Assembly: GCA_910577365.1 (NCBI GenBank)
Contig: CAJTMU010000005.1
Span: 1-64,000, forward strand
Length of the DNA: 64,000 nt
Source of the DNA: an uncultured Oscillospiraceae bacterium
Lineage (GTDB): Bacteria > Bacillota > Clostridia > Oscillospirales > Ruminococcaceae
Direction of reading: 5' to 3'
The position numbers and the translations under genes were made by a program. Positions 53,064-62,018 of the stretch are shown here, piece by piece. Within the stretch, counting starts at the first letter, position 1; every line of letters begins with the position of its first letter. The notes under the pieces are model-generated. The model did no database searches. It worked only from the letters and a program-made list of their open reading frames with translations, and was not told where the DNA came from.

Positions 53064-53372
53064 ATGTCTGTAATTACTATAACAAAGGATAATTTTAAAA
53101 GCGAGGTGCTTCAGAGTGAAAAGCCCGTGCTGCTGGATTTCTGGGCGGAGTGGTGTCCGCCATGCCGCATGCAGTCACCGATAGTGGACGAAATAGCCGA
53201 GGAGCGCCCCGATATAAAGGTTGGCAAAGTCAACACCGACGAACAGCCGGAGCTTTCCGCCGCCTTTGATGTGGAGAATATCCCCACGCTTATTGTTTTC
53301 AAGGAGGGCAAGCCCGCAAACGTTCTTGTTGGAATGCGAACCAAAGAGCAGCTTCTGGATTTGTTTCTGTAA
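53064..53372 (+). CDS. trxA: Thioredoxin with WCPPC active site
   Basis: 102 residues from ATG at 53064; the 12-codon open extension overlaps the promoter and is rejected. Standard thioredoxin fold with DFWAEWCPPC (C31, C34), the buried Asp (D25) and cis-Pro in IPTLIVFKEG. The usual WCGPC has become WCPPC, which is known to change redox potential in variants of the family. It reduces protein disulfides in the cytoplasm. Confidence 0.93.
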   Translation: MSVITITKDNFKSEVLQSEKPVLLDFWAEWCPPCRMQSPIVDEIAEERPDIKVGKVNTDEQPELSAAFDVENIPTLIVFKEGKPANVLVGMRTKEQLLDLFL

Positions 53373-53377
53373 TTGAA

Positions 53378-53405
53378 ACGCCCCCGAAATTCGGGGGCGT
53401 AAGCT
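53378..53405 (+). terminator. Terminator after the thioredoxin gene
   Basis: ACGCCCCCGAA (53378-53388) pairs with TTCGGGGGCGT (53390-53400); no T-run, so perhaps a weak stop. Confidence 0.6.
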
Positions 53406-53540
53406 TGTAGAAAAAGTTAATGCAGCGCAATGTTGACGCAGGATTTTTTTGTGGCAGCCTGAATTCACAATACGCAGCAAAATGTTGCGCATTCAGGCGG
53501 TTTGCGGAAAATTTCAAATTTACATAAATCCGCTTAAATC
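53402..53540. repeat. Dispersed intergenic repeat, partial R1-like copy
   Basis: Begins AAGCTTGTAGAAAAAG and has GCGCAATGTTGACGCA, as in R1, but lacks the central inverted repeat; it holds its own GCGCAATGTTG/AATGTTGCGC elements and ends GCGGTTTGCGGAAAATTTC. Again it is framed by two hairpins (53378 and 53560). Confidence 0.45.
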
Positions 53541-53559
53541 AACGCTCTTTTAAGCCCTA

Positions 53560-53592
53560 CGCCCCTGAGATATCTCAGGGGCGCTTTTTATA
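53560..53592. terminator. Terminator between the thioredoxin and secDF genes
   Basis: CGCCCCTGAGAT/ATCTCAGGGGCG (53560-53583), palindromic, followed on the plus strand by CTTTTTATAA. It can serve convergent transcripts. Confidence 0.85.
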
Positions 53593-53604
53593 ATCTGTTA
53601 CAGG

Positions 53605-55980
53605 TTATTCTTCCAAAGACGCTTTGGGGGTTTTGCGGTCCTGCCACCATATCCAAAGCGGACCCGCAAGACACAGCGAAGAGTAGAAGCCCACCAGCAT
53701 ACCTATCGCGAGCGGTATAGCAAAGGAGAGGATAGAAGTAACGCCCATCAGCGAGCATACCACAACAATACACAGCATTGCCGCCACCGTCGTAGCGGTC
53801 GTGATAACGGAACGCGCCAGCGTCTGGTTGATGGAGAGATTTACAAGCTCTCTGTCGGACAGCTTCTTTCCGTACTTCGCGCGGTTTTCGCGCAGACGGT
53901 CGTATATGATGATGGTGTTGTTAATGGAGTATCCAAGCAGCGTGAGGATAACCGCCATAAAGTTTGAATCCAGCGCCATTCCGCAGAACACATACACCGC
54001 ATAGGTGAGAATTACGTCGTGCAGCAGGCAGAATATCGCGATAATACCCGCGCTCCAGCCGCCTATCTTCTTAAATCTGAACGCTATATAAACCACCAGC
54101 AGCACAAACGCCACGATTACCGCCACAAGGCAGGAAATAAAGAACTGCGAGCCTGCGGAAGCGGAAACATTGGTGTTGTCGATATTGATTATCTCGTTTT
54201 CGGGGTAGGTTTCTATCAGCTTGTCGGAGATGGCGGTCAGCATATCATCGTCCATCTTCTCGTCCGCCGCGAAAGAAAGCACTATCGTGTTCAGCCCACC
54301 CGTGAAGCTCGTTCCCGTGGTAACGGTCGCGCGCGGAGTGCCGAGAGCCTCGACGGTGGTTTTGATGTCGTTCGTGCTTACTTCTCCGGTGTAGCTGTAA
54401 GTTATCATCGTACCGCCCTTGAAGCGTATATCCACATCAACGCCCAGCACAAAGCTGAATATCAGCGTGACCGCGAACGCGCAGGCGGAAACTATGACAA
54501 ACACCTTTCTCTTAGCCACAAAATCAACGTTTGTTTTAGCCTTTACGTCAATATGCTGTACGGTATCCTTGCCCGCTTCAGCGTCCGCGGAAACCACCTC
54601 GGACTTCTTAACGCCGTACCAGCCGACCTTTCTGAACGCTTTGAATTTTGAAAGCGCGGTGGTCATCAGGCGGGTAGCCCAGCAAGCCATGATAAAGTTC
54701 ATGATAACGCCCGCGAGCAGGGTGTAGCCGAAAGAGTAGATAGTGCCCTCGGTGGAAGCTCCGAACCATGTTCCGAACACCGCCATCAGGATAAGCGCTA
54801 CTATTATAACCGTAAGGTTGGAGTCGAGAATGGCGGTAAAGCCTCTTTGGAAGCCGCTCTTGACAGCACCGTCAATGGTGCGCCCCGCCTTAAGCTCTTC
54901 CTTGATGCGCTCAGCCGATATAACGTTTGCGTCAACGCCCATGCCTATCGACAGTATGATACCCGCGATACCCGGCAGGGTGAGAGAGGACGCGTCGTTG
55001 AAAGCGAAAAATCCAGTTATTGCCGCGAACATACCCGCGACCTGTCCCGTCAGCGCTATCACCGCAACAAAACCGGGCAGACGATAGTAAATTATCATAA
55101 ATACCGCAATAAGAGTGAATGCGATAAGCCCCGCCAGCGCCATTGCGTCGCGGGCGCCCGAGCCGAGTATCGGCGAAATGGTGGACAGACTGGTTATATC
55201 CAGCTTGAACGGCAGCGCGCCGCCGTTTATCTTGTCCGCCAGAGCTTTTGCGTCCTCCGCTGTCGCGAAGCTGCCCGATATCTCGCATTTTCCGTCGCTT
55301 ATCACAGCGCTTACCGAGGGAGCGGATATCTCCACATCATCCATCCAAATGGAAATACGCGACTGATTGTTGTTGTAGGCAGTCTCGGTTGCCTTTGCAA
55401 ACGCTTCTCTGCCACTTTCGTTCAGCTCAAGGTCTACGGTGTAGATAAATCCGCCCGTGTCGCTTGGTCTGCGGCCTACGCCCGCTCTGCTAACGTCGCT
55501 TCCCGTTAGCACAAGCTCCAGATCCTCATAGCTGCCGTCAACGTCAATATCCCCGCTCCAGCCCATGCGGAAAGTGAGCAGCGCAGTTTCACCTATCTCT
55601 TTTACCGCCTCGGCAGGATCAAAGCTGGTATCATCGCTCTGCCACGGGAACTGCAAAATTATGCTGTTCGTGGCGGGATCGACGTACACCTCGTAATCGT
55701 TGATATGCTTGCTTACAAGGCGCGCCTCCAATATTGACTTCGCCGCACTGAGGTCGTCCTCGGTGATGTCATGCTCCGCCGCGTAGTCCTCGGGCACTCC
55801 GAACGTGGCGTTTACGCCGCCGCGGATATCAATTCCCCATCTTATATCGTCAAGTCCCCATACATAAGACGTGATCGTATCTCCGTAGCGGGTGCTTATT
55901 CCCATAGTGGACAGCACAGTAAACGCCGCTATCAGAAAAAATACGACAAAGAATACAGGCTTTCTGATTCTGCTTTTCAA
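53605..55980 (-). CDS. secDF: Fused protein-export membrane protein SecDF
   Basis: About 791 residues from TTG at 55980, chosen because AAGGAG lies eight bases before it; the GTG three codons earlier touches the ribosome site. SecD half: anchor, DIRWGIDIRGGVNATFGV, six helices with GMGVDANVISAERIKEE. SecF half from about 480: DVDIRFKGGTMITYSY and GYSINNTIIIYDRLREN. It uses the proton (or sodium) gradient to pull proteins out through SecYEG. Fusion of both parts in one gene occurs in several Firmicutes. Confidence 0.95.
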   Translation of the reverse strand: MKSRIRKPVFFVVFFLIAAFTVLSTMGISTRYGDTITSYVWGLDDIRWGIDIRGGVNATFGVPEDYAAEHDITEDDLSAAKSILEARLVSKHINDYEVYVDPATNSIILQFPWQSDDTSFDPAEAVKEIGETALLTFRMGWSGDIDVDGSYEDLELVLTGSDVSRAGVGRRPSDTGGFIYTVDLELNESGREAFAKATETAYNNNQSRISIWMDDVEISAPSVSAVISDGKCEISGSFATAEDAKALADKINGGALPFKLDITSLSTISPILGSGARDAMALAGLIAFTLIAVFMIIYYRLPGFVAVIALTGQVAGMFAAITGFFAFNDASSLTLPGIAGIILSIGMGVDANVISAERIKEELKAGRTIDGAVKSGFQRGFTAILDSNLTVIIVALILMAVFGTWFGASTEGTIYSFGYTLLAGVIMNFIMACWATRLMTTALSKFKAFRKVGWYGVKKSEVVSADAEAGKDTVQHIDVKAKTNVDFVAKRKVFVIVSACAFAVTLIFSFVLGVDVDIRFKGGTMITYSYTGEVSTNDIKTTVEALGTPRATVTTGTSFTGGLNTIVLSFAADEKMDDDMLTAISDKLIETYPENEIINIDNTNVSASAGSQFFISCLVAVIVAFVLLVVYIAFRFKKIGGWSAGIIAIFCLLHDVILTYAVYVFCGMALDSNFMAVILTLLGYSINNTIIIYDRLRENRAKYGKKLSDRELVNLSINQTLARSVITTATTVAAMLCIVVVCSLMGVTSILSFAIPLAIGMLVGFYSSLCLAGPLWIWWQDRKTPKASLEE

Positions 55981-56097
55981 ATTTTTCACTCCTTATTTTG
56001 ATTTGAATTTTCCACACCACTTCACCCGCCTCTTGCGGGTTATGTTTGCCTCGATTTAAAAGTTTCTCCCGCTTTATGGGCTGAGATTTAAAGTTTT

Positions 56098-56171
56098 GCG
56101 CAATATGCCACAAACTATTTTAAGCATTTGCGCGATTGTTGAGCAAAACTTCCAGCTTGCGGAAAATTCCT
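56098..56171. repeat. Dispersed intergenic repeat, copy 2
   Basis: Similar to 27827-27900 (see there): begins GCGCAATATG and ends CAGCTTGCGGAAAATTC. Confidence 0.5.
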
Positions 56172-56180
56172 GCGCGGGCT

Positions 56181-56585
56181 TTATCGCGCTCTTTTTGAGC
56201 GTAGCTTTTGCTGCAAGGTCATTACGCTGTAACTATATATTCCGCATCCGAACGCGTTAAATTTACAGGCAGCGCTCTTGAAGACATAAGCGCTTCTGGT
56301 TTTAATGCTTCGTCCGCGCGAAATCCCGTCGCAAACGGCGCTCAGTCGCTTATTGATGATATCCGCGGCTGCCGCAGTATCCTTCGCACCGCCATCGTAG
56401 CTGTAAACAGCAACAAATGGCTTGTCCCCATTTGTTTTGGAATTTTTGGACAACTCAGAAAACAGCCTGATATCCCTGCTTTGGCAGCCGGTGAAAATGA
56501 CAGCCGCCATTGCCACCACAAGAATAGGGTTTGAAAAAATCCGTTTATAGAATTTAACCTCCCCCGCCCGCGCATACTCTGCCAA
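56181..56585 (-). CDS. Small lipoprotein of unknown function
   Basis: 134 codons. A basic head FYKRIFSNPILVVAMAAVIF leads to a lipobox ending in Cys (FTGC), so it is a lipoprotein; the mature part has about 100 residues, with KPFVAVYSYDGGAKDTAAAADIINKRL and a basic tail. The start is uncertain: GGGGGAGG lies inside the frame, 16 codons before the lipobox Cys, with no ordinary start codon after it, while the TTG at 56585 has no ribosome site. Confidence 0.6.
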   Translation of the reverse strand: MAEYARAGEVKFYKRIFSNPILVVAMAAVIFTGCQSRDIRLFSELSKNSKTNGDKPFVAVYSYDGGAKDTAAAADIINKRLSAVCDGISRGRSIKTRSAYVFKSAACKFNAFGCGIYSYSVMTLQQKLRSKRAR

Positions 56586-56850
56586 TTTTAATCTACCATC
56601 TATTCATTATAATACAAAATGCACGATTAGTCAATAGAAAAAATAATTTTTAACGTGTATTTTTGGTGATATTTTTGAATTTTAAATAGAATGTGCTTTG
56701 AGCGGAGAAATCATCTCTGAAAAACAACCAAGTTCCTTATATAAATATGCTATGTCGCTTTAATAGTCCACAAATTTGAATAAAAACAAATATTTTAGAG
56801 CCTTTTCGGCAAAATTCTCCGATAAAATACCCAAAATTACGCTATACCTC

Positions 56851-56879
56851 TTGAAATATTATCCTCATTGTGGTATAAT
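56851..56879 (+). promoter_or_regulatory. Sigma-A promoter upstream of pyrE
   Basis: TTGAAA (56851-56856), 17-base spacer, TATAAT (56874-56879); leader of about 256 bases to pyrE, in which the reverse of the CGGCTTGCGGAAAATTC motif lies at 57010-57030. Confidence 0.8.
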
Positions 56880-57142
56880 GTAAATGTATAAGTATGGCTA
56901 AAATCAAGCGCGGCAATACTGTCACATATAAATGCGGCTAAAGCAAAGGACGGCGCAAAAATTGCACATCATAAAAAGCTGCCGAAAGCATATATCCATA
57001 TCGCCCGCGCGGGAATTTTCCGCAAGCCGATACAAACGCGCAGACCGCGAAACGGACGGAGCGTTCGTATCGAAACTAACGCAATCCGCCACAGTCAAGC
57101 AAAGCGGTTCGGAAAATTTAAATTCGGATAAGGAGAACTTGA

Positions 57143-57799
57143 ATGACTTACAAAGAGAGCTTTATCAAATTCATGGTGGACAGCGGCGTGCTGAAATTCG
57201 GTGAGTTCACGCTGAAAAGCGGGCGTATCGCGCCATATTTCATAAACGCGGGAAACTACAAAACAGGCGCTCAGCTTGCGAAGCTGGGGGAATTTTATGC
57301 AGAATGCATAAATGAGCACGGGCTTAAACCCGACACACTGTTCGGTCCTGCCTATAAGGGAATACCGCTTTCCGTAGCGGCTTCGGTAGCTCTATATAAT
57401 AAATTCGGTATAAACGCTAATTACTGCTTTGACCGCAAGGAGGTCAAGGACCATGGCGAGGGCGGTATGTTTGTTGGCAAGAATCTTGAAGACGGCGAAA
57501 AAGTGGTGATTATTGAGGACGTTATGACCTCTGGAAAGGCGCTCAGAGAGGTAATGCCAAAGCTTACGGGCGCTGCCAACGTCAAAATAGAGGGCATGGT
57601 GATCACCGTCGATCGTGACGAAAAGGGACTTAACTCTGACAAGTCGGCGGTAAGTGAGGTGTTCGACGAGTTCGGGGTAAAGGTTTATTCGATTGTCACA
57701 ATAAACGATATCATTGACGCGCTTGAAAGCGGCGTTATCCCCGGCAAGGAGTATGTTGGAAAAATGAGGGAATACAGGCAAACCTACGGCGCAAAATGA
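57143..57799 (+). CDS. pyrE: Orotate phosphoribosyltransferase PyrE
   Basis: 218 residues. PRPP-binding motif VVIIEDVMTSGKA and the flexible loop FDRKEVKDHGEGG are present; the start KFGEFTLKSGRIAPYFINAG is typical. It joins orotate and PRPP to give OMP in UMP synthesis. AAGGAG before ATG. Other pyr genes are not nearby. Confidence 0.96.
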   Translation: MTYKESFIKFMVDSGVLKFGEFTLKSGRIAPYFINAGNYKTGAQLAKLGEFYAECINEHGLKPDTLFGPAYKGIPLSVAASVALYNKFGINANYCFDRKEVKDHGEGGMFVGKNLEDGEKVVIIEDVMTSGKALREVMPKLTGAANVKIEGMVITVDRDEKGLNSDKSAVSEVFDEFGVKVYSIVTINDIIDALESGVIPGKEYVGKMREYRQTYGAK

Positions 57800-57877
57800 A
57801 CACGGCAGCCTTCAGACAGCATCTAATGGGGAAACAGCCCGCGCGGCGCGGAGAATTTATAAAAACAGGAGAAAAAA

Positions 57878-58576
57878 ATGGAGATACCTTTTACGCCCAA
57901 CGAGGGCAAAAGCCTTGAAATTGATACGGACTACGGCAGGTTTGCCCGTTATCCGATCAAAACCCATGTAATAACCAAAGACGATAACCTTGAGGAAATA
58001 ATGGACAAATATGTCAGAGATTATCTGACGGAGGGCGACACTATCATAATATCGGAGAAAATTGTGGCAATATCTCAGGGGAGAGCCTTTCCGATAGAAG
58101 AGATAAAGGTAAGCCGTTTGGCAAGATTTCTTTCAAGATTCGTTATCAGAACAAATTACGGAGTGGGACTTGCCGCTCCACAGTCTATGGAGCTTTGCAT
58201 ACGAGATGTGGGCAGGATCAAGGTAATTTTCGCGGCAATATGCGCGGCAATAGGGAAGCTGTTCGGAAAGCGAGGAGTGTTTTATAATATCTGCGGCATG
58301 AAAGCGCGTGCCATTGACGGTCCGAGCAAAGACAATCTTCCGCCATACGACCACTATGCCAAAATGGCTCCCGACAAGCCCGACGAGGTGGCGGAGCACT
58401 TAAAGGACTATACGGGCGCAGAGGTGGTCGTTATTGATGCCAACGATATCGGTGTGAATGTTCTTGGAAAATCACGTGGGGTAGAGGAAAAATTTGCGGC
58501 GCAGGTGTTTAAAGATAACCCCCTTGACCAAGGTCTTCTCCAGACTCCCATAGCAATAGTAAGAAAAGCGGGCTGA
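57878..58576 (+). CDS. F420-0:gamma-glutamyl ligase-like protein
   Basis: 232 residues. It has the CofE/FbiB-N family core: EGDTIIISEKIVAISQGRAF (nucleotide site), NYGVGLAAPQSMEL and VVIDANDIGVNVLGKS. In true F420 makers the enzyme adds glutamate to F420-0; many clostridia carry such homologues without the pathway, so the real substrate is unknown. 78 bases after pyrE. Confidence 0.85.
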   Translation: MEIPFTPNEGKSLEIDTDYGRFARYPIKTHVITKDDNLEEIMDKYVRDYLTEGDTIIISEKIVAISQGRAFPIEEIKVSRLARFLSRFVIRTNYGVGLAAPQSMELCIRDVGRIKVIFAAICAAIGKLFGKRGVFYNICGMKARAIDGPSKDNLPPYDHYAKMAPDKPDEVAEHLKDYTGAEVVVIDANDIGVNVLGKSRGVEEKFAAQVFKDNPLDQGLLQTPIAIVRKAG

Positions 58577-58609
58577 ACCGCTTTGATATAAAATTAAGGA
58601 GGTGTTTTT

Positions 58610-59347
58610 ATGGCAACAGTAGGCAATATGGCTTCAACGCAGCTGCTGATGGCTAAGGCGATGACCAATTATGGATATCGCGGGGGTATGAGCAGCAGTA
58701 TATCCCGCAAGATGTCTTCGAGTTCTGCGCAGGCTAATCTTGACAAGATAATGAATACCACGCTCAAAAACAAGAGCGACTATTTCAAGGAGCAGTATTC
58801 AAATATCTACAAGAGTGTTTTCGGCATATCCGACGACGCAAAGGACACCGCAAATAGCACCGTAGCGCTGAAAACCTCCACAAGCGAGGCGAAAAATGCG
58901 GCGGACGACATGACGAGTTTCGCAAACAAGCTTAAATATGGCGGAGAATACAATCAGGACGAGTATGCGAAGCTGGCACAAAATTTCGCGGACAGCTACA
59001 ACAGCATGATTGAGAATGTCGGCAATTCCGACAACTCAGCAGTGCTGCAGAAGGGCGTTATGACGGTGAATACCGCAAAGGTGTTTAACGGTTCTCTCGA
59101 GCGCGCAGGTTTCTCTCTGGGCAGCGACAACAAGCTGACCTTTAATAAGGATAGCCTCGGCGACAAGGTTTCGGCTCTGGATATCAAGACTACTTTCGGC
59201 GGTAACTACGGATTTTCAAACAAGATAGCGCAGAAAGCTGAGCAGATAGGTTCTCTGTCCAGCGGCAAGGGAATGCTCACCTACAACGCTTTCAGTATGC
59301 CGAACTACGCTTTCAGCATTGGCTCGCTGTTCAGCTTCTATGCATAA
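58610..59347 (+). CDS. Hypothetical Ser/Asn-rich protein, surface- or export-like
   Basis: 245 residues behind GGAGGTG. No signal peptide, no Cys. Helical N-terminal half with ANLDKIMNTTLKNKSDYFKEQY, ALKTSTSEAKNAADDM; C-terminal half with FKDSLGDKVSALDIKTTFGGNYG-like alternation seen in flagellar cap/hook-associated proteins, but no family can be named. Last gene before a terminator. Confidence 0.65.
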   Translation: MATVGNMASTQLLMAKAMTNYGYRGGMSSSISRKMSSSSAQANLDKIMNTTLKNKSDYFKEQYSNIYKSVFGISDDAKDTANSTVALKTSTSEAKNAADDMTSFANKLKYGGEYNQDEYAKLAQNFADSYNSMIENVGNSDNSAVLQKGVMTVNTAKVFNGSLERAGFSLGSDNKLTFNKDSLGDKVSALDIKTTFGGNYGFSNKIAQKAEQIGSLSSGKGMLTYNAFSMPNYAFSIGSLFSFYA

Positions 59348-59410
59348 TGGCAGGAGCTTTTGCCGCTTTGAGCGCGGATATGGCAAAAACAATTTTTAAC
59401 GATTAAGCGA

Positions 59411-59469
59411 ACCGCCCTTGGCGATCGTCGGCTTTTGCGACGGCACGACAAGGGCGGTATTCGTTTTTG
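59411..59469 (+). terminator. Terminator after the Ser/Asn-rich protein gene
   Basis: ACCGCCCTTG (59411-59420) pairs with CAAGGGCGGT (59449-59458), with inner pairing CGTCG/CGACG; tail TTCGTTTTTG. The stretch 59470-59810 is AT-rich with nothing recognised. Confidence 0.85.
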
Positions 59470-59810
59470 TATTAAAATTGACATTTTCCGAAGCTGCAAA
59501 AACAAGTACTCAAAAAAATGGAAACATACTTCCGCAAAATGCATACACAAAAATTTTTCAAAAACCTGCATATAGGTGAAGCAGTTTTTTGAGCAAAATT
59601 AAGTTAAATGCTTATTATAGCAGACTCTATATTATACAAGCAACCGAATTCTCCGAAAATGCAATTTTGGTCAAAGCCTAATATGCGACGATTCAAAAAA
59701 TTCTTTTTAAATCATTTGTCCTGAATGATTATTTATAAACAGATTATCGAAATATGCTGTTTAAGGGATAAAAATATGTGCATTTTGGTATAAAAAATAG
59801 CTCTTTACCC

Positions 59811-59839
59811 TTGACATTTTCGTGAAAATATAGTAAAAT
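59811..59839 (+). promoter_or_regulatory. Sigma-A promoter of the structured RNA/rny transcript
   Basis: TTGACA (59811-59816), 17-base spacer, TAAAAT (59834-59839). Start site about 59846, some 480 bases before the rny ATG. Confidence 0.82.
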
Positions 59840-59845
59840 AATAAT

Positions 59846-60035
59846 AGGCTTATCCGTTGGATGTCTTTTCCGCGGTGTTGGCTCACGTTTATTATATTAA
59901 TTTGGTAATTGCCATTTTTTATTTGGCTGCTTTTCGGAGATATATGCCTGAAAAGCGCGGACGGGTCTTTAGCCGAAAGGCGCGGTAAAGACCAACATTA
60001 CCTTGATATATGTACGTTATTTTTCAGGCGGCGGC
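59846..60035 (+). ncRNA. Structured leader or small RNA upstream of rny
   Basis: Nested pairing is clear: GCCTGAAAA/TTTTCAGGC (59946-59954, 60021-60029) encloses GGTCTTTA/TAAAGACC (59964-59971, 59986-59993), itself with the GAAA tetraloop hairpin GCC-GAAA-GGC (59972-59981). Further upstream TCCGCG (59869-59874) can pair with CGCGGA (59956-59961), and TGTTGG (59876-59881) with CCAACA (59992-59997), in competition with the inner stem. It does not match a riboswitch class known to me; a 6S-like RNA or an autoregulatory leader of RNase Y are possible. Confidence 0.55.
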
Positions 60036-60328
60036 ATAATATATAATAGGAGAACAGCCTTTGTTATTCCTTGAAAGCGTTCTTTAAAATAAAAGGAAGT
60101 ACGGAATACGGGAATCAAAATTATTCATTGTAAACATTCAATGCCCGCTGAGGGTATGAGACCGGTCTGTTATTGCCGTTATGTCCAAAGACGAATTTGG
60201 GGGCTTTGGTCGGGCGGTGTGCGGCGCGGCGTGTTTTTGGCGCGGGAGAGCTTTCCGCGGCTGTATCGCCGAGCTTTTCCATAAAATTGTATATTTATCC
60301 CGCCGAAATCATAAGGAGGGAATTAAGG

Positions 60329-61933
60329 ATGGATATCCCACTGTTTGTTGTTGTGCTAATCGGCATAGCAGCACTCCTTGTCGGCGCGGTAGTCTGCGGC
60401 TTTATCTGCTTCAGGCTTGGTGTGCAGCATCGGATAAAAATTGCCGAGGCTCAGTTTGAGTCGGCGGAAAAAGAGGCTGCCCGCATCGTTGAGGAAGCAG
60501 GAGAAAAAGCAGAAACGATGAAAAAGACTGCCCTTGTAGAGGCAAAGGATGAGATCTACAAGCTGCGCACCAACGCGGAAAAAGAGGTTCAGCGGCTTAA
60601 AAACGACGCAGAACGGGAGCTGAAGGAGCGCAGAAGCGAGGTTTCGCGCTCGGAACGCAGAATCCAGCAGAAGGAGGAAAACCTCGACAAGAAAAACGAC
60701 AAGCTTGAAAAGCTGGAGGAGCAGCTTCACCAAAAGCACAAGAAAGCCGATGAAAAGGTAGCCGAGGCGGAACAGCTGAAGCAAAGCCAGATGGATATTC
60801 TGGAAAGGATATCGGGCTTTACCACGGAGCAGGCGAAAGACCACCTTCTGCAGCTGCTCGACACGGAGCTTAACCACGACAAGGCGCTTCTGATATCCGC
60901 TTACGAGCAGAAGCTCAAAGATGACTGCGACGAAAAGGCAAGGCAATACATATCCCTTGCCATCGCAAGACTTGCAGCGGATACGGTATCCGAAACGGCG
61001 GTTTCTGTCGTTGCTATTCCAAGCGATGAGATGAAGGGGCGCATTATCGGACGCGAGGGGCGCAATATTCGCGCTCTTGAGACCATGACGGGCGTTGACC
61101 TTATTATTGACGACACACCCGAAGTCATTACACTTTCCTGTTTTGACCATGTTCGCAGGGAGATCGCGAGGATAGCTCTCGAAAGGCTTATACAGGACGG
61201 ACGCATTCACCCCGCACGCATTGAGGAAACAGTTGAGAAAGCTCGCAGAGAAGTTGAGCTTCGCATAAAGCAGGAGGGCGAAAGAGCCGTTCTTGAAACA
61301 AATGTAAACGGTCTGAATCACGAGCTTATAAGGCTTATTGGTCGTCTTAAATACAGAACCTCCTACCGTCAGAACGTGCTGAATCATTCCATTGAGGTGG
61401 CGCATCTTGCGGGAATCATGGCAAGTGAGCTGGGGGTTGACGCGGCTCTCGCAAGAAGGGCAGGTTTGCTGCACGATATCGGAAAGGCGCTTGACCACGA
61501 AATAGAAGGCTCTCACGTTCAGATAGGCGTTGACGTGTGCAAGAAATACAAGGAAAATTCGGAAGTAATTCACGCTATCGAAGCTCACCACGGAGATGTC
61601 GAGTGCAGAACTGTGATAGCCGCACTGGTGCAGGCTGCTGACGCAATAAGCGCGGCGCGTCCCGCGGCGAGAAGCGAGAATTATGAGAACTACATTAAGC
61701 GTCTTGAAAAGCTTGAGGAAATATGCTGCTCATACAGCGGGGTCGAGAAGTCTTACGCGATACAAGCGGGGCGCGAGGTTCGCATAATGATTAAGCCCGA
61801 GCAGATAAGCGATGACGATATGACGGTGCTTGCAAGAGATATCGCCAAAAAGATCGAGGACGAAATGGAATACCCGGGTCAGATTAAAATAAATCTAATC
61901 CGAGAAAGCCGCGTCATTGATTACGCAAAGTAA
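60329..61933 (+). CDS. rny: Ribonuclease Y
   Basis: 534 residues from MDIPLFVVV behind AAGGAGGG; an in-frame extension of 52 codons is rejected. N-terminal membrane anchor (3-25), long coiled coil (about 30-190), KH domain ([15 protein letters not shown]), HD domain with [12 protein letters not shown]. It starts bulk mRNA decay at the membrane and also shapes operon transcripts. A hairpin follows. Confidence 0.97.
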   Translation: MDIPLFVVVLIGIAALLVGAVVCGFICFRLGVQHRIKIAEAQFESAEKEAARIVEEAGEKAETMKKTALVEAKDEIYKLRTNAEKEVQRLKNDAERELKERRSEVSRSERRIQQKEENLDKKNDKLEKLEEQLHQKHKKADEKVAEAEQLKQSQMDILERISGFTTEQAKDHLLQLLDTELNHDKALLISAYEQKLKDDCDEKARQYISLAIARLAADTVSETAVSVVAIPSDEMKGRIIGREGRNIRALETMTGVDLIIDDTPEVITLSCFDHVRREIARIALERLIQDGRIHPARIEETVEKARREVELRIKQEGERAVLETNVNGLNHELIRLIGRLKYRTSYRQNVLNHSIEVAHLAGIMASELGVDAALARRAGLLHDIGKALDHEIEGSHVQIGVDVCKKYKENSEVIHAIEAHHGDVECRTVIAALVQAADAISAARPAARSENYENYIKRLEKLEEICCSYSGVEKSYAIQAGREVRIMIKPEQISDDDMTVLARDIAKKIEDEMEYPGQIKINLIRESRVIDYAK

Positions 61934-61954
61934 ATAGACATTGTAATGATAATT

Positions 61955-61996
61955 CTATGCGCTCTCACTTAACGTCATGTGAGGGCGCATAGTTTA
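61955..61996 (+). terminator. Hairpin after rny
   Basis: CTATGCGCTCTCAC (61955-61968) pairs with GTGAGGGCGCATAG (61979-61992, one mismatch); short tail TTTAAG. Confidence 0.7.
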
Positions 61997-62018
61997 AGAA
62001 AGGAAAACCGGCAAATCA

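Noticed and set aside
59846..60035. 6S RNA (ssrS)
   Set aside because: A long hairpin with central bubble could not be shown by eye; left as unassigned structured RNA.
60356..61591. 411-codon minus-strand frame opposite rny
   Set aside because: It is the antisense of the RNase Y coiled-coil and KH region, with no ribosome site or recognisable protein.
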